NCBI RefSeq assembly: GCF_024733015.1
Contig: NZ_JANKJG010000006.1
Coordinates: 62,001-126,000, forward strand
Direction: 5' to 3'
Origin: Pseudosulfitobacter koreensis
GTDB taxonomy: Bacteria; Pseudomonadota; Alphaproteobacteria; Rhodobacterales; Rhodobacteraceae
DNA length: 64,000 nt
Shown here: piece after piece, positions 54,807 to 63,305 of the stretch
How the letters are laid out: each line of letters begins with the position of its first letter
How positions within the stretch are numbered: position 1 is the first letter of the stretch
Notes under the pieces: model-generated
What the model was told of the DNA's origin: nothing
Database searches by the model: none
What the model saw: only the letters and a program-made list of their open reading frames with translations
Program-made: the position numbers and the translations under genes

Positions 54807-57254
54807 ATGCCTGACCTTCCAGATAGTGCCCGCACAATCATCATCGGCGGCGGGGTCATCGGCTGCTCGGTCGCCTATCACCTCACGCAACTGGGCTGGA
54901 CCGACGTCGTCCTGCTGGAGCGCAAGCAGCTTACCTCCGGCACCACCTGGCACGCCGCCGGCCTGATCGCGCAACTGCGCGCCAGTGCCAACATGACCAG
55001 GTTGGCCAAATACTCGCAAGAGCTCTATGGCAATCTAGAAGCCGAGACAGGCGTCGCCACGGGGTTCAAACGCGTCGGTTCGATCACCGCCGCCCTGACG
55101 GACGAGCGTCTGGAAGAGCTGCAACGTCAGGCCGCAATGGCCCGCGCATTCGGCGTTGCGGTCGAAGAGATCAGCCCCTCCGAGATCAAGGCGAAATACG
55201 AACACCTGAACATCGACGGTGTGACGGGGGGCGTCTATCTGCCGCTCGACGGGCAGGGCGATCCGGCCAATATCGCGCTTGCGCTGGCCAAGGGGGCGCG
55301 GCAGCGCGGCGCGCGCATTCAGGAACGCGCTGCCGTCACCGCGATCACCCGCGCGGGTCGTCGTGTCACCGGTGTTGACTGGCAGGGCGAGGATGGCACC
55401 AGCGGTCACATCGCCTGCGATACGGTGGTGAACTGTGCGGGCATGTGGGGTCATCAGGTCGGGCGGATGATGGGCGTCAACGTGCCGCTGCAAGCCTGCG
55501 AGCACTTCTATATCGTCTCGGAAGCGATCCCCGGCCTCACGCCAATGCCAGTGTTGCGGGTGCCGGACGAATGCGCCTATTACAAGGAAGACGCGGGCAA
55601 GATCCTGCTCGGCGCGTTCGAACCTGTCAGCAAGCCATGGGCGACGGGCGGCATCCCCCCCGACTTCGAGTTCGACCAGCTGCCCGAGGATTTCGACCAC
55701 TTCGAGCCGATACTGGAGGCTGCGGTCAACCGGATGCCGATGCTGGCTGAAGCGGGCATCCATACGTTCTTCAACGGCCCCGAAAGCTTCACACCCGATG
55801 ATGCCTATCACCTCGGCCTCGCGCCAGAGATGGACAACGTCTGGGTCGCGGCGGGCTTCAACTCGATTGGTATCCAGTCGGCGGGCGGGGCAGGCATGGC
55901 GCTGGCGCAGTGGATGGACGCAGGCCAGAAACCCTTCGACCTTGGCGATGTCGATATCGCGCGGATGCAGCCTTTTCAGGGCAACAAGACCTACCTCGCC
56001 GCCCGCGCGTCCGAGACGCTTGGCCTGCTTTATGCCGATCATTTCCCCTATCGGCAAAAGGCCACCGCACGCGGCATTCGCCGCACGCCGTTTCACCACC
56101 ACCTGCTGGAACAGGGCGCGGTGATGGGCGAGCTGGCGGGATGGGAACGTGCCAACTGGTTCGCCAACCCGGACCAGACGCCAGCGTATAGTTATAGCTG
56201 GAAACGTCAGGCGTTCTTCGAAAACGTAGCCACCGAACACCGCGCCGTGCGCGAGAATGTCGGAATCTACGACATGTCGTCCTTCGGCAAGATCCGCGTC
56301 GAAGGGCCGGACGCCTGCGCTTTCCTCAACCACATCGGCGGCGGCCAATACGATGTGCCCGTTGGCCGCATCGTCTATACCCAGTTCCTGAACCCGCAAG
56401 GCGGAATCGAGGCGGACGTGACCGTCACCCGCCTGAGCGAGACTGCCTATCTGGTCGTCACCCCCGCCGCCACGCGTCTCGCCGACCAGACATGGATGAT
56501 GCGCAACAAGGGCGATCACAACGTGATCCTGACCGACGTGACGGCGGGCGAGGCGGTGCTTGCCGTAATGGGGCCGAACGCGCGCAAGCTGCTACAGATG
56601 GTCTCGCCCGCAGATTTCGGCAACGAAACCAACCCCTTCGGTACGGCACAAGAGATCGAGATCGGCATGGCTCTGGCCCGCGTGCACCGCGTGACATATG
56701 TGGGCGAACTGGGCTGGGAGGTCTATATCAGCGCCGACATGGCAGCTCATGTGTTCGAGGTGCTGCATGCCGCCGGACAGCAGCTCGGGGCCAAACTGTG
56801 CGGGATGCACATGATGGACACCTGCCGTATCGAAAAAGGGTTCCGCCATTTCGGTCACGACATCACCGCCGAGGATCACGTGCTGGAGGCGGGTCTGGGC
56901 TTTGCCGTCAAGCTGGACAAACCCGCCTTCATCGGGCGCGACGCGGTGCTCCGCAAAAAGGAGACAGGGCTCATGCGTCGTCTGGTGCAGTTTCGCCTGA
57001 CTGATCCAGAGCCGCTGCTCTACCATAACGAGCCGGTGCTGCGCGACGGCAAGATCGTGGGCTACCTCAGTTCGGGGGGGTACGGTCACCACTTTGGCGC
57101 GGCGATGGGCATGGGGTACGTTCCCTGCGAAGGCGAAAGCGTGGCGGATGTGCTGGCCTCGTCCTACCAGATCGACGTCGCCGGACGCCGGTACGCAGCA
57201 GAAGCCTCGCTGAAACCTTTCTATGACCCGACCGGGGCGCGCGCTAAAGTCTGA
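54807..57254 (+). CDS. FAD/GcvT-type dimethylglycine/sarcosine dehydrogenase, canonical copy
   Basis: 815 residues, the same length as the first copy. FAD motif IIGGGVIGCSVAYHL, covalent-FAD motif GTTWHAAGL with His49 and the canonical RASANMTRLAKYSQELY stretch, then a GcvT domain (YVGELGWEVY, RIEKGFRHFGHDITAEDHVLEAGLGFAVKLDK). Most likely a sarcosine or dimethylglycine dehydrogenase yielding glycine or sarcosine plus methylene-tetrahydrofolate. GGAGA precedes the ATG at 54807. It follows the homocysteine methyltransferase by 77 bases. Confidence 0.93.
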   Translation: MPDLPDSARTIIIGGGVIGCSVAYHLTQLGWTDVVLLERKQLTSGTTWHAAGLIAQLRASANMTRLAKYSQELYGNLEAETGVATGFKRVGSITAALTDERLEELQRQAAMARAFGVAVEEISPSEIKAKYEHLNIDGVTGGVYLPLDGQGDPANIALALAKGARQRGARIQERAAVTAITRAGRRVTGVDWQGEDGTSGHIACDTVVNCAGMWGHQVGRMMGVNVPLQACEHFYIVSEAIPGLTPMPVLRVPDECAYYKEDAGKILLGAFEPVSKPWATGGIPPDFEFDQLPEDFDHFEPILEAAVNRMPMLAEAGIHTFFNGPESFTPDDAYHLGLAPEMDNVWVAAGFNSIGIQSAGGAGMALAQWMDAGQKPFDLGDVDIARMQPFQGNKTYLAARASETLGLLYADHFPYRQKATARGIRRTPFHHHLLEQGAVMGELAGWERANWFANPDQTPAYSYSWKRQAFFENVATEHRAVRENVGIYDMSSFGKIRVEGPDACAFLNHIGGGQYDVPVGRIVYTQFLNPQGGIEADVTVTRLSETAYLVVTPAATRLADQTWMMRNKGDHNVILTDVTAGEAVLAVMGPNARKLLQMVSPADFGNETNPFGTAQEIEIGMALARVHRVTYVGELGWEVYISADMAAHVFEVLHAAGQQLGAKLCGMHMMDTCRIEKGFRHFGHDITAEDHVLEAGLGFAVKLDKPAFIGRDAVLRKKETGLMRRLVQFRLTDPEPLLYHNEPVLRDGKIVGYLSSGGYGHHFGAAMGMGYVPCEGESVADVLASSYQIDVAGRRYAAEASLKPFYDPTGARAKV

Positions 57255-57314
57255 TGCTCTGGTGCCCCGCGCACCGCAGTGCTACGCATCGGGCGAACCA
57301 GCAGGACAGACCCG

Positions 57315-58256
57315 ATGCGCACACCCCCCGCCCCGAACGTACTGGCCCCGAGTGGCGACACACCGCAGGGACTGGGCTTTGCCCTAGGGGCCTACATCCT
57401 CTGGGGCTTTCTGCCGCTCTACCTCAAGATGGTCAGCCATATTCCTGCCGCCGAAGTGGTGGCGCACCGGATCATCTGGGCGGTGCCGATCGCAGCCGCC
57501 TTGCTGATCATGCTGGGGCGTACCGCAGACATCCGCACGGCACTGCGCAGCCCGCGCACATTGGCGATGGGCTGCGTCACCGCCGCGCTGATCACGGTCA
57601 ACTGGGGCATCTATGTCTGGGCCATCGCCGAAAACCGCGCGCTGGATGCGGCGCTGGGGTACTACATCAACCCGTTGTTCAGCGTGGCGCTGGGCGCCTT
57701 GCTGCTGGGTGAAAAGCTGGACAGGTTGCAACTGGCCGCGGTCGCTCTGGCGCTTGGCGCGGTCGTGGTGCTGGCCGCCTCGCTTGGCTCCGTGCCCTGG
57801 GCCGCAGTCGGGATCACCGTCAGCTGGGGCTTTTACGCGCTGGCCAAGAAACAGCTGCCCATCGGCCCCAATCAGGGTTTCCTGCTCGAAGTGCTTTTGT
57901 TGCTGGGCCCGGCGTTAATATATGTGATCTATCTGGGGGCCACGGGGCAAAGCCATTTCATGACCACCGGCAGTTACGACACCTGGCTGCTGCTCGGCTG
58001 TGGGGTGGTTACGGCGGTGCCGCTGATTCTCTATGCCAATGGGGCCAAGCGTCTGCGTCTGACCACCATAGGCGTGCTGCAGTATGTGGCGCCCACGATG
58101 ATCTTTCTGGTGGCGGTCTTTATCTTTGACGAACCTTTCGGGCAGGCGCGGATGATCGCCTTTCCGATGATCTGGGGGGCGCTGGTGATCTACACGATCT
58201 CGATGGTCCGCCAGATGCGCGCCCGCCGCGTCCAGCCATTGGCCGCGTCTAGCTGA
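57315..58256 (+). CDS. rarD: RarD-type EamA transporter
   Basis: 313 residues with ten predicted transmembrane helices in two EamA repeats. The N-terminus (GLGFALGAYILWGFLPLYLK) is that of RarD, an inner-membrane transporter of unknown substrate. The ATG at 57315 is preceded by AGGACAGACC. Its end overlaps the converging NTF2-like gene by 8 bases. Confidence 0.91.
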   Translation: MRTPPAPNVLAPSGDTPQGLGFALGAYILWGFLPLYLKMVSHIPAAEVVAHRIIWAVPIAAALLIMLGRTADIRTALRSPRTLAMGCVTAALITVNWGIYVWAIAENRALDAALGYYINPLFSVALGALLLGEKLDRLQLAAVALALGAVVVLAASLGSVPWAAVGITVSWGFYALAKKQLPIGPNQGFLLEVLLLLGPALIYVIYLGATGQSHFMTTGSYDTWLLLGCGVVTAVPLILYANGAKRLRLTTIGVLQYVAPTMIFLVAVFIFDEPFGQARMIAFPMIWGALVIYTISMVRQMRARRVQPLAASS

Positions 58257-58659
58257 TCGTCTCGCGGAAGGTGGCAAAATCGGGGTCTTTCGCGATGCGC
58301 GCCATCATCGCCTCGCGCAGGGCACCGATGGTCTTGTGGGGGCGCATGGCGACTTCGAATTCCTGTATCAGCCCGTCATCGTTCAACGTGATCAGGTCCA
58401 CGCCGACCGCATCCAGCCCCTCGACCTTGCACTTGAAGGCCAGCATCCAGTCGCGCCCCTCGCCCAGAACACGGCGATAGGTGAAATCGGTGAACACCGC
58501 ATTCACGTGCCCCAGCACAGCCGACACCGCCGCGCGGCCGGTCCATGTCTTCCAATAGGTCGGCGGCATGAACCGGACGTCTTCGGCAAAAAGCGGCAGG
58601 ATCGCGTCGTCATCCTTGGCCAGAACCGCGTCGTGAAAGCTTTGAATGGTGGCGTGCAT
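58249..58659 (-). CDS. NTF2-like (SnoaL) protein
   Basis: 136 residues of the NTF2/SnoaL fold (MHATIQSFHDAVLAKDDDAI, VRFMPPTYWKTWTGRAAV, GVDLITLNDDGLIQEFEVAM). Such domains bind small hydrophobic ligands or act as isomerases/cyclases; no function can be named here. AAAGGCC precedes the ATG at 58659. Overlaps the rarD end by 8 bases. Confidence 0.85.
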   Translation of the reverse strand: MHATIQSFHDAVLAKDDDAILPLFAEDVRFMPPTYWKTWTGRAAVSAVLGHVNAVFTDFTYRRVLGEGRDWMLAFKCKVEGLDAVGVDLITLNDDGLIQEFEVAMRPHKTIGALREAMMARIAKDPDFATFRETIS

Positions 58660-58717
58660 ATCAGGGCCTTTCGGTGTCTGTGCTTGAAACCATAGCCTAC
58701 ATCTGGAAAGCAGCGGC

Positions 58718-59365
58718 ATGGAAACTGTTTATACCCCTCCGACCGATCCGCTGGTGTTTTTGCACGATGATCCCGATATTGTGGCGGTGGACAAACCTGC
58801 GGGTCTGCTCAGCGTGCCCGGACGGGGCGACCATCTGGCCGATTGCCTGATCACCCGGGTGCAGGCCGTGTTTCCCACCGCGTTGCTGGTGCACCGGCTG
58901 GACCGCGACACCAGTGGCGTCATGGTCTTTGCGCTGACGCCCCATGCGCAGCGCACGCTGTCGACACAGTTCGCCGAGCGTCGGACGCAAAAGGCTTATG
59001 TCGCGCTGGTGCAGGGCCTGCCCGATCAGGACAAGGGCACCGTCGATCTGCCGGTGATCGTGGACTGGCCGAACCGCCCGCTGCAAAAGGTCTGCCACGA
59101 GACGGGCAAACCCGCGGTGACAGACTGGCGCGTGACCAAGCGGCACAGTGACACCGCGCGGGTGCGACTGGTGCCGCACACGGGCCGCACCCATCAATTG
59201 CGGGTGCATATGCAAGCGCTGGGCCACCCGATCCTGGGCGATCCGTTCTATGCAACGGGCGCCGCTGCCGATTATCCACGCATGATGCTGCACGCGGAAG
59301 AACTGCGCGTGAAACACCCCGAGAACGGCCAGTCCATCCGTTTCCGCGCGAAGGCACCGTTTTAG
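58718..59365 (+). CDS. rluA: RluA-family pseudouridine synthase
   Basis: 215 residues with the catalytic motif HRLDRDTSG (Asp62) and the RTHQLRVHM motif of RluA/RluC/RluD enzymes. No S4 domain is present, as in RluA. RNA position (23S 746, tRNA 32 or other) cannot be told. It is divergent from the NTF2-like gene. Confidence 0.92.
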   Translation: METVYTPPTDPLVFLHDDPDIVAVDKPAGLLSVPGRGDHLADCLITRVQAVFPTALLVHRLDRDTSGVMVFALTPHAQRTLSTQFAERRTQKAYVALVQGLPDQDKGTVDLPVIVDWPNRPLQKVCHETGKPAVTDWRVTKRHSDTARVRLVPHTGRTHQLRVHMQALGHPILGDPFYATGAAADYPRMMLHAEELRVKHPENGQSIRFRAKAPF

Positions 59366-59375
59366 GGGGGCACGC

Positions 59376-60227
59376 TCAGGCGGACGTGCCGACGCTGATC
59401 CAGCGGGCGGGCAGAATGTCTGGGTTGGACGGGGCGGCGTTCGCAAACCATCGGGCCGGGCCTGCGACGAGGCTGTCTTGGGTTTCGCCCAGCCAAGCGC
59501 CCCACCAACTGAACGATGAATTCGCAATGATGTTGTGCTGGCAGAGAGTCATCAGTCGCAGGTCTTCATAGTCTGCATCGGGTCCATTGAAATCCACGAC
59601 GACCTTTTCAAATGGCAATGGCAGGTTGTCCTTGGCCCACGCCGGATCGTCGGAGAAAACGAACACGGTCGGATCAGTATCCATACGCTTACGAATGGCA
59701 TCAAGCGCCGCGTCGTAATAGGCCTGATCGCACAGTGCCATCGCGTTCACCGAAACATAATCCCCACGCCGGACATGCAGCGCCACGGACGGGCCGCTGG
59801 CAATCTGCGCGGCCATCTCGGCGTTCCGGGTGGACATCGGCGTGCGGAACGCGAAAGCGCGGCGGATATCTTGTGCAATGTCGGCAAAATACCGCTCGGA
59901 TTGCCAGTAGCCGTGCAGATAACCGTCATCTGTCCAACCCGTGAAGGCCGGATCGAACCCCAGCGTCTTTTCGTGCCGGATGCGCGGGCGCAATCCCATC
60001 GCCCGCCACGCGGCATAGGCCAACGGACGCGTGTGCCTGGCAGGCGGCAACGGCGCTTTCGCAAGCTGGGGCAGATCGAACACGCGCAACAGCGTACCAT
60101 CGCCCTTGTGCAATGCCGTGCGGTCGTCCAATACCACCCGCGTACACAGGCGTTCGGCCAAAGCGCGGGCAGCGGCATATTGGAACATCTGGTTGCCCAG
60201 GCGTCCATGCAGTCGGGAAAAGATCAT
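59376..60227 (-). CDS. Alpha-1,2-fucosyltransferase (GT11) family protein
   Basis: 283 residues. GT11 motifs: GRLGNQMFQYAAARAL at the N-terminus, HVRRGD (151-156) for GDP-fucose binding and SSFSWWGAWL near residue 245. It probably decorates a surface glycan with fucose or a related sugar. The ATG at 60227 is chosen as the family start. It is divergent from the FkbM-type methyltransferase gene. Confidence 0.91.
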   Translation of the reverse strand: MIFSRLHGRLGNQMFQYAAARALAERLCTRVVLDDRTALHKGDGTLLRVFDLPQLAKAPLPPARHTRPLAYAAWRAMGLRPRIRHEKTLGFDPAFTGWTDDGYLHGYWQSERYFADIAQDIRRAFAFRTPMSTRNAEMAAQIASGPSVALHVRRGDYVSVNAMALCDQAYYDAALDAIRKRMDTDPTVFVFSDDPAWAKDNLPLPFEKVVVDFNGPDADYEDLRLMTLCQHNIIANSSFSWWGAWLGETQDSLVAGPARWFANAAPSNPDILPARWISVGTSA

Positions 60228-60307
60228 GACCTTGCCTTGGTTAGCGGTTATTTGTCTGTGATGAATACGCGCTTGTGCGCGACCGGACCAGATCAAAGGG
60301 GCCTTCC

Positions 60308-60973
60308 ATGTCGATCAAGAGCGAGCTGACCAAGCTTTGGAACATCGCGACCAGCCCGTCATACCGCGCCGCGCGTGCACCGTACCGTGCATTCCGCAAA
60401 GAGCACGGATCGCAAACCCCGGCCCAGTTTCCGCATGTCCGACAGGGCGATGTGGTGCTTGATATCGGTGGCTACCTTGGTGATTGGTCCGCTGACATGA
60501 CCAAGCGCTATGGCGTCGTGTCTCATGTCTTTGAACCCAACCCCGGTTTCGCAGCAGCGATGGGGGAACGCTTTGGTGACTATACGGATGTGCATGTGCA
60601 CGCCTATGCCGTGGGCAGTGAAGATGGCGCATTGGAACTTTCGGACCAGGCCAACGCATCATCTGCGCTGGTCAACGAGGGACCGACGGTCAAGGGCATG
60701 GTGCGCGCACTGGGCGCGGTCAGCGCAGACCTGGCGCTGGGCGATGTTGCCGTGATCAAGATGAACATCGAAGGCGGTGAATACGATCTGTTGCCTGCGA
60801 TGATCGACAGCGGGTTCATGCAGCGGGTCGACCGGTTGGTCGTCCAGTTTCACAAATACTCCTCCGAAGACGTGGCGCGGCGGGATGCAATCCGCGAGGG
60901 GCTTTCGCACACGCATGTCTGCGAATGGGCCTATCCGTTCGTCTGGGAGCAGTGGGCGAGAAAAGACGCCTAA
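60308..60973 (+). CDS. FkbM-family methyltransferase
   Basis: 221 residues. The SAM-binding motif I VVLDIGGYLGDW (about 49-60) and the later VIKMNIEGGEYDLL are typical of FkbM methyltransferases, which O-methylate sugars or lipids. With the adjacent fucosyltransferase it may modify a surface polysaccharide. AAGGGG precedes the ATG at 60308. Its 3' end lies in a 12-base tandem repeat that includes the stop codon. Confidence 0.9.
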   Translation: MSIKSELTKLWNIATSPSYRAARAPYRAFRKEHGSQTPAQFPHVRQGDVVLDIGGYLGDWSADMTKRYGVVSHVFEPNPGFAAAMGERFGDYTDVHVHAYAVGSEDGALELSDQANASSALVNEGPTVKGMVRALGAVSADLALGDVAVIKMNIEGGEYDLLPAMIDSGFMQRVDRLVVQFHKYSSEDVARRDAIREGLSHTHVCEWAYPFVWEQWARKDA

Positions 60974-61011
60974 CGAGACGCCTAACGAGACGCCTAACGA
61001 GACGCCTGACA
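60964..61011 (+). repeat. 12-base tandem repeat at the 3' end of the FkbM gene
   Basis: Four copies of AGACGCCTAACG (the last one changed to GCCTGAC). The unit is in frame with the gene and each copy includes the stop codon TAA (the fourth TGA). Confidence 0.9.
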
Positions 61012-61030
61012 GTGCGCCGAGAACGACTCA

Positions 61031-61052
61031 GGGCGAAGGATAACCTTCGCCC
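61031..61052. terminator. Hairpin between converging FkbM and aldehyde dehydrogenase genes
   Basis: Perfect 9-bp stem GGGCGAAGG/CCTTCGCCC with an ATAA loop. No T-run on either strand. Confidence 0.55.
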
Positions 61053-61077
61053 CCCCGTGCCTCGGGATCAGCCCCGA

Positions 61078-62517
61078 TTACTCGGCAGCCCAGCCCGAGA
61101 CGGCTTTGACTTCGAGGAAATCCTCGATGCCCCAGACGCCGCCTTCGCGGCCGTTTCCGGACTGTTTCATGCCGCCGAAGGGCGAGCCGGCCGCGCGGCT
61201 GGTGCCGTTCATCTCGACCATGCCCGAGCGCAATTTCTGCGCCAGACGGTTGGCGCGCGCGCCGTCCTGGGTCTGGACGTAGTTGGTCAGACCGTAAACC
61301 GTGTCGTTGGCAATCTCGACCGCCTCTTCTTCGGTGTCGAAGGGGATGATCGACAGCACCGGGCCAAAGATTTCCTCGCGCGAGATGGTCATGTCACGGT
61401 CGACGTCGGCAAAGACGGTCGGCTTGACGTAGAAACCCCGGTTCAGACCCTCGGGACGGCCCGTGCCACCGGCGACCAGGCGTGCGCCTTCGTCGATGCC
61501 CTTCTGGATCAGGTCCTGGATCTTGTTCCACTGCACTTCGTTCACCACGGGCCCGATGTGGTTGCCCTCTTCCGACGCGGGGCCGACAGTGACCTTGCTG
61601 GCGACGTCTGCGGCCTCGTCCACGACGCGGTCGTAGATGCCGCGTTGCACCAGCATCCGGCTGGGCGCGTTGCACGACTGGCCGGTGTTGTTCATCATGT
61701 GCAGAACGCCGCGTTTCACGGCCTTTTCATCGGCATCTTCAAAGATCAGGTTGGCGCCCTTGCCACCCAGCTCCAGATGCACGCGTTTCAGCGTGTCAGC
61801 CGCATTCTTGGAAATCAGCGTGCCTGCGCGGGTCGAGCCGGTGAAGCTGACCATATCTACGTCCTTGTGGCCCGACAGGGTGCTGCCGACGCCGGGGCCG
61901 TCGCCGTTGACCAGGTTGAACACGCCTGAGGGGAACCCTGCCTCGTCCATCAGCTCGGCAAAGATCATCGCGTTCAGCGGGCTTTCCTCGGACGGCTTCA
62001 GAACCATCGTGCAGCCTGCGATGGCTGCCGCGCCGACCTTCAGCGTGACCTGGTTCATCGGCCAGTTCCAGGGCGTGATCAGGGCCGCGACGCCAACCGC
62101 CTCATAGATGATCCGGTCGTTCGGGGCATGGTCCCCCAGCGGGCGGACAAAGTCGAACTTTTTCGCCGCCGCCACAAAGTTGGACAGGTGCCAGATGCCG
62201 GCGCCGGCCTGCGACGATTTCGACATGGAAATGGGCGCGCCCATCTCGTTGCTCATGGCCTGTGCCAGATCTTCGGCGCGCGACTTGTAGACCTCGATCA
62301 GCTTTTCGACCAGCGCGATCCGCTCGGCGGCGGGGGTCGCCATCCAGCCTGGCAACGCGGCCTTGGCGGCAGCGACGGCAGCATCGGCATCGGCCTGACC
62401 ACCCAGCGAAATCACGGCACAGGGTTCTTCGGTGGACGGGTCGATGACGTTGTGGTCACGGCCCTCGATCGGCGCAACCCACTGACCGTTGATATAGAAC
62501 TCGCGTTTCTCGAGCAT
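61078..62517 (-). CDS. Aldehyde dehydrogenase family protein
   Basis: 479 residues. Catalytic Cys282 in GQSCNAPSR and general-base Glu249 in LELGGKG. The NAD-binding helix TGSTRAG follows family pattern. Substrate unknown; could oxidise betaine aldehyde or other aldehydes but the specific signature cannot be read. Its upstream region has a GGAGG ribosome site before the ATG at 62517, and it is divergent from the peroxiredoxin gene. Confidence 0.94.
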   Translation of the reverse strand: MLEKREFYINGQWVAPIEGRDHNVIDPSTEEPCAVISLGGQADADAAVAAAKAALPGWMATPAAERIALVEKLIEVYKSRAEDLAQAMSNEMGAPISMSKSSQAGAGIWHLSNFVAAAKKFDFVRPLGDHAPNDRIIYEAVGVAALITPWNWPMNQVTLKVGAAAIAGCTMVLKPSEESPLNAMIFAELMDEAGFPSGVFNLVNGDGPGVGSTLSGHKDVDMVSFTGSTRAGTLISKNAADTLKRVHLELGGKGANLIFEDADEKAVKRGVLHMMNNTGQSCNAPSRMLVQRGIYDRVVDEAADVASKVTVGPASEEGNHIGPVVNEVQWNKIQDLIQKGIDEGARLVAGGTGRPEGLNRGFYVKPTVFADVDRDMTISREEIFGPVLSIIPFDTEEEAVEIANDTVYGLTNYVQTQDGARANRLAQKLRSGMVEMNGTSRAAGSPFGGMKQSGNGREGGVWGIEDFLEVKAVSGWAAE

Positions 62518-62651
62518 AGTAAAGCCTCCTTATTAACTGCGGAATTTGGCGTTACTCTTTCACCCCGCACCGCGACACGCAAGACAGGGGATGCAACCGG
62601 GCAAAAGCCACACTACATTGTGCAGTAGAATTCAAAATAGGAGGACCATTC

Positions 62652-63305
62652 ATGTCCCTGCGCATCAACGACACCATCCCCGACCTGACCGTCGAAACCG
62701 ACCAAGGCAGCTTTGGCCTGCACGACTGGATCGGCGACAGCTGGGCCATCCTGTTTTCGCACCCCAAGGATTTCACCCCCGTCTGCACCACCGAATTCGG
62801 CGCGGTCGCGCAACTGTCCGACGAATGGGCCAAACGCGGCACCAAGGTGATCGGCGTCAGCGTCGATGGCGTGGAAGAGCACAAGAAATGGAAGGGCGAT
62901 ATCGAATCGTCCTCCGGGGCCAAGGCCGGTTTTCCAATCATCGCCGACAGCGGATTGGAAGTGTCCAAGGCCTTCGACATGCTGCCCGCCGAAGCCTACA
63001 TGTCCGATGGCCGCACCCCCAACGACAGCGCCACCGTGCGCGCGGTGTTCATCATCGGCCCCGATAAAAAGCTGAAGCTGTCGATGACCTACCCGATGAC
63101 CGTTGGCCGCAACTTTGCCGAGGTGGTCCGCGCGCTGGACGCGCTGCAAACGTCCTCTGGTCACGGTGTGGCGACGCCCGCCAACTGGAACGTGGGCGAT
63201 GACGTGATCATCCCGGCGACGGTCTCGGACGAAGACGCCAAGGCCAAGTTCGGCAGTTTCGAAACTGTTCTGCCCTACCTGCGCAAGGCCGCTTTGCCCA
63301 AGTAA
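62652..63305 (+). CDS. 1-Cys peroxiredoxin (Prx6 type)
   Basis: 217 residues. The peroxidatic Cys45 is in PVCTTE and no other Cys occurs, so it is a 1-Cys peroxiredoxin needing an external thiol reductant. The long C-terminal part (about 165-217) is typical of the Prx6 class. GGAGGACCATTC precedes the ATG. A perfect 8-bp GGCGCGCC stem at 63317-63337, inside the converging gene, might help end transcription. Its stop is directly adjacent to the stop of the converging gene. Confidence 0.95.
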   Translation: MSLRINDTIPDLTVETDQGSFGLHDWIGDSWAILFSHPKDFTPVCTTEFGAVAQLSDEWAKRGTKVIGVSVDGVEEHKKWKGDIESSSGAKAGFPIIADSGLEVSKAFDMLPAEAYMSDGRTPNDSATVRAVFIIGPDKKLKLSMTYPMTVGRNFAEVVRALDALQTSSGHGVATPANWNVGDDVIIPATVSDEDAKAKFGSFETVLPYLRKAALPK

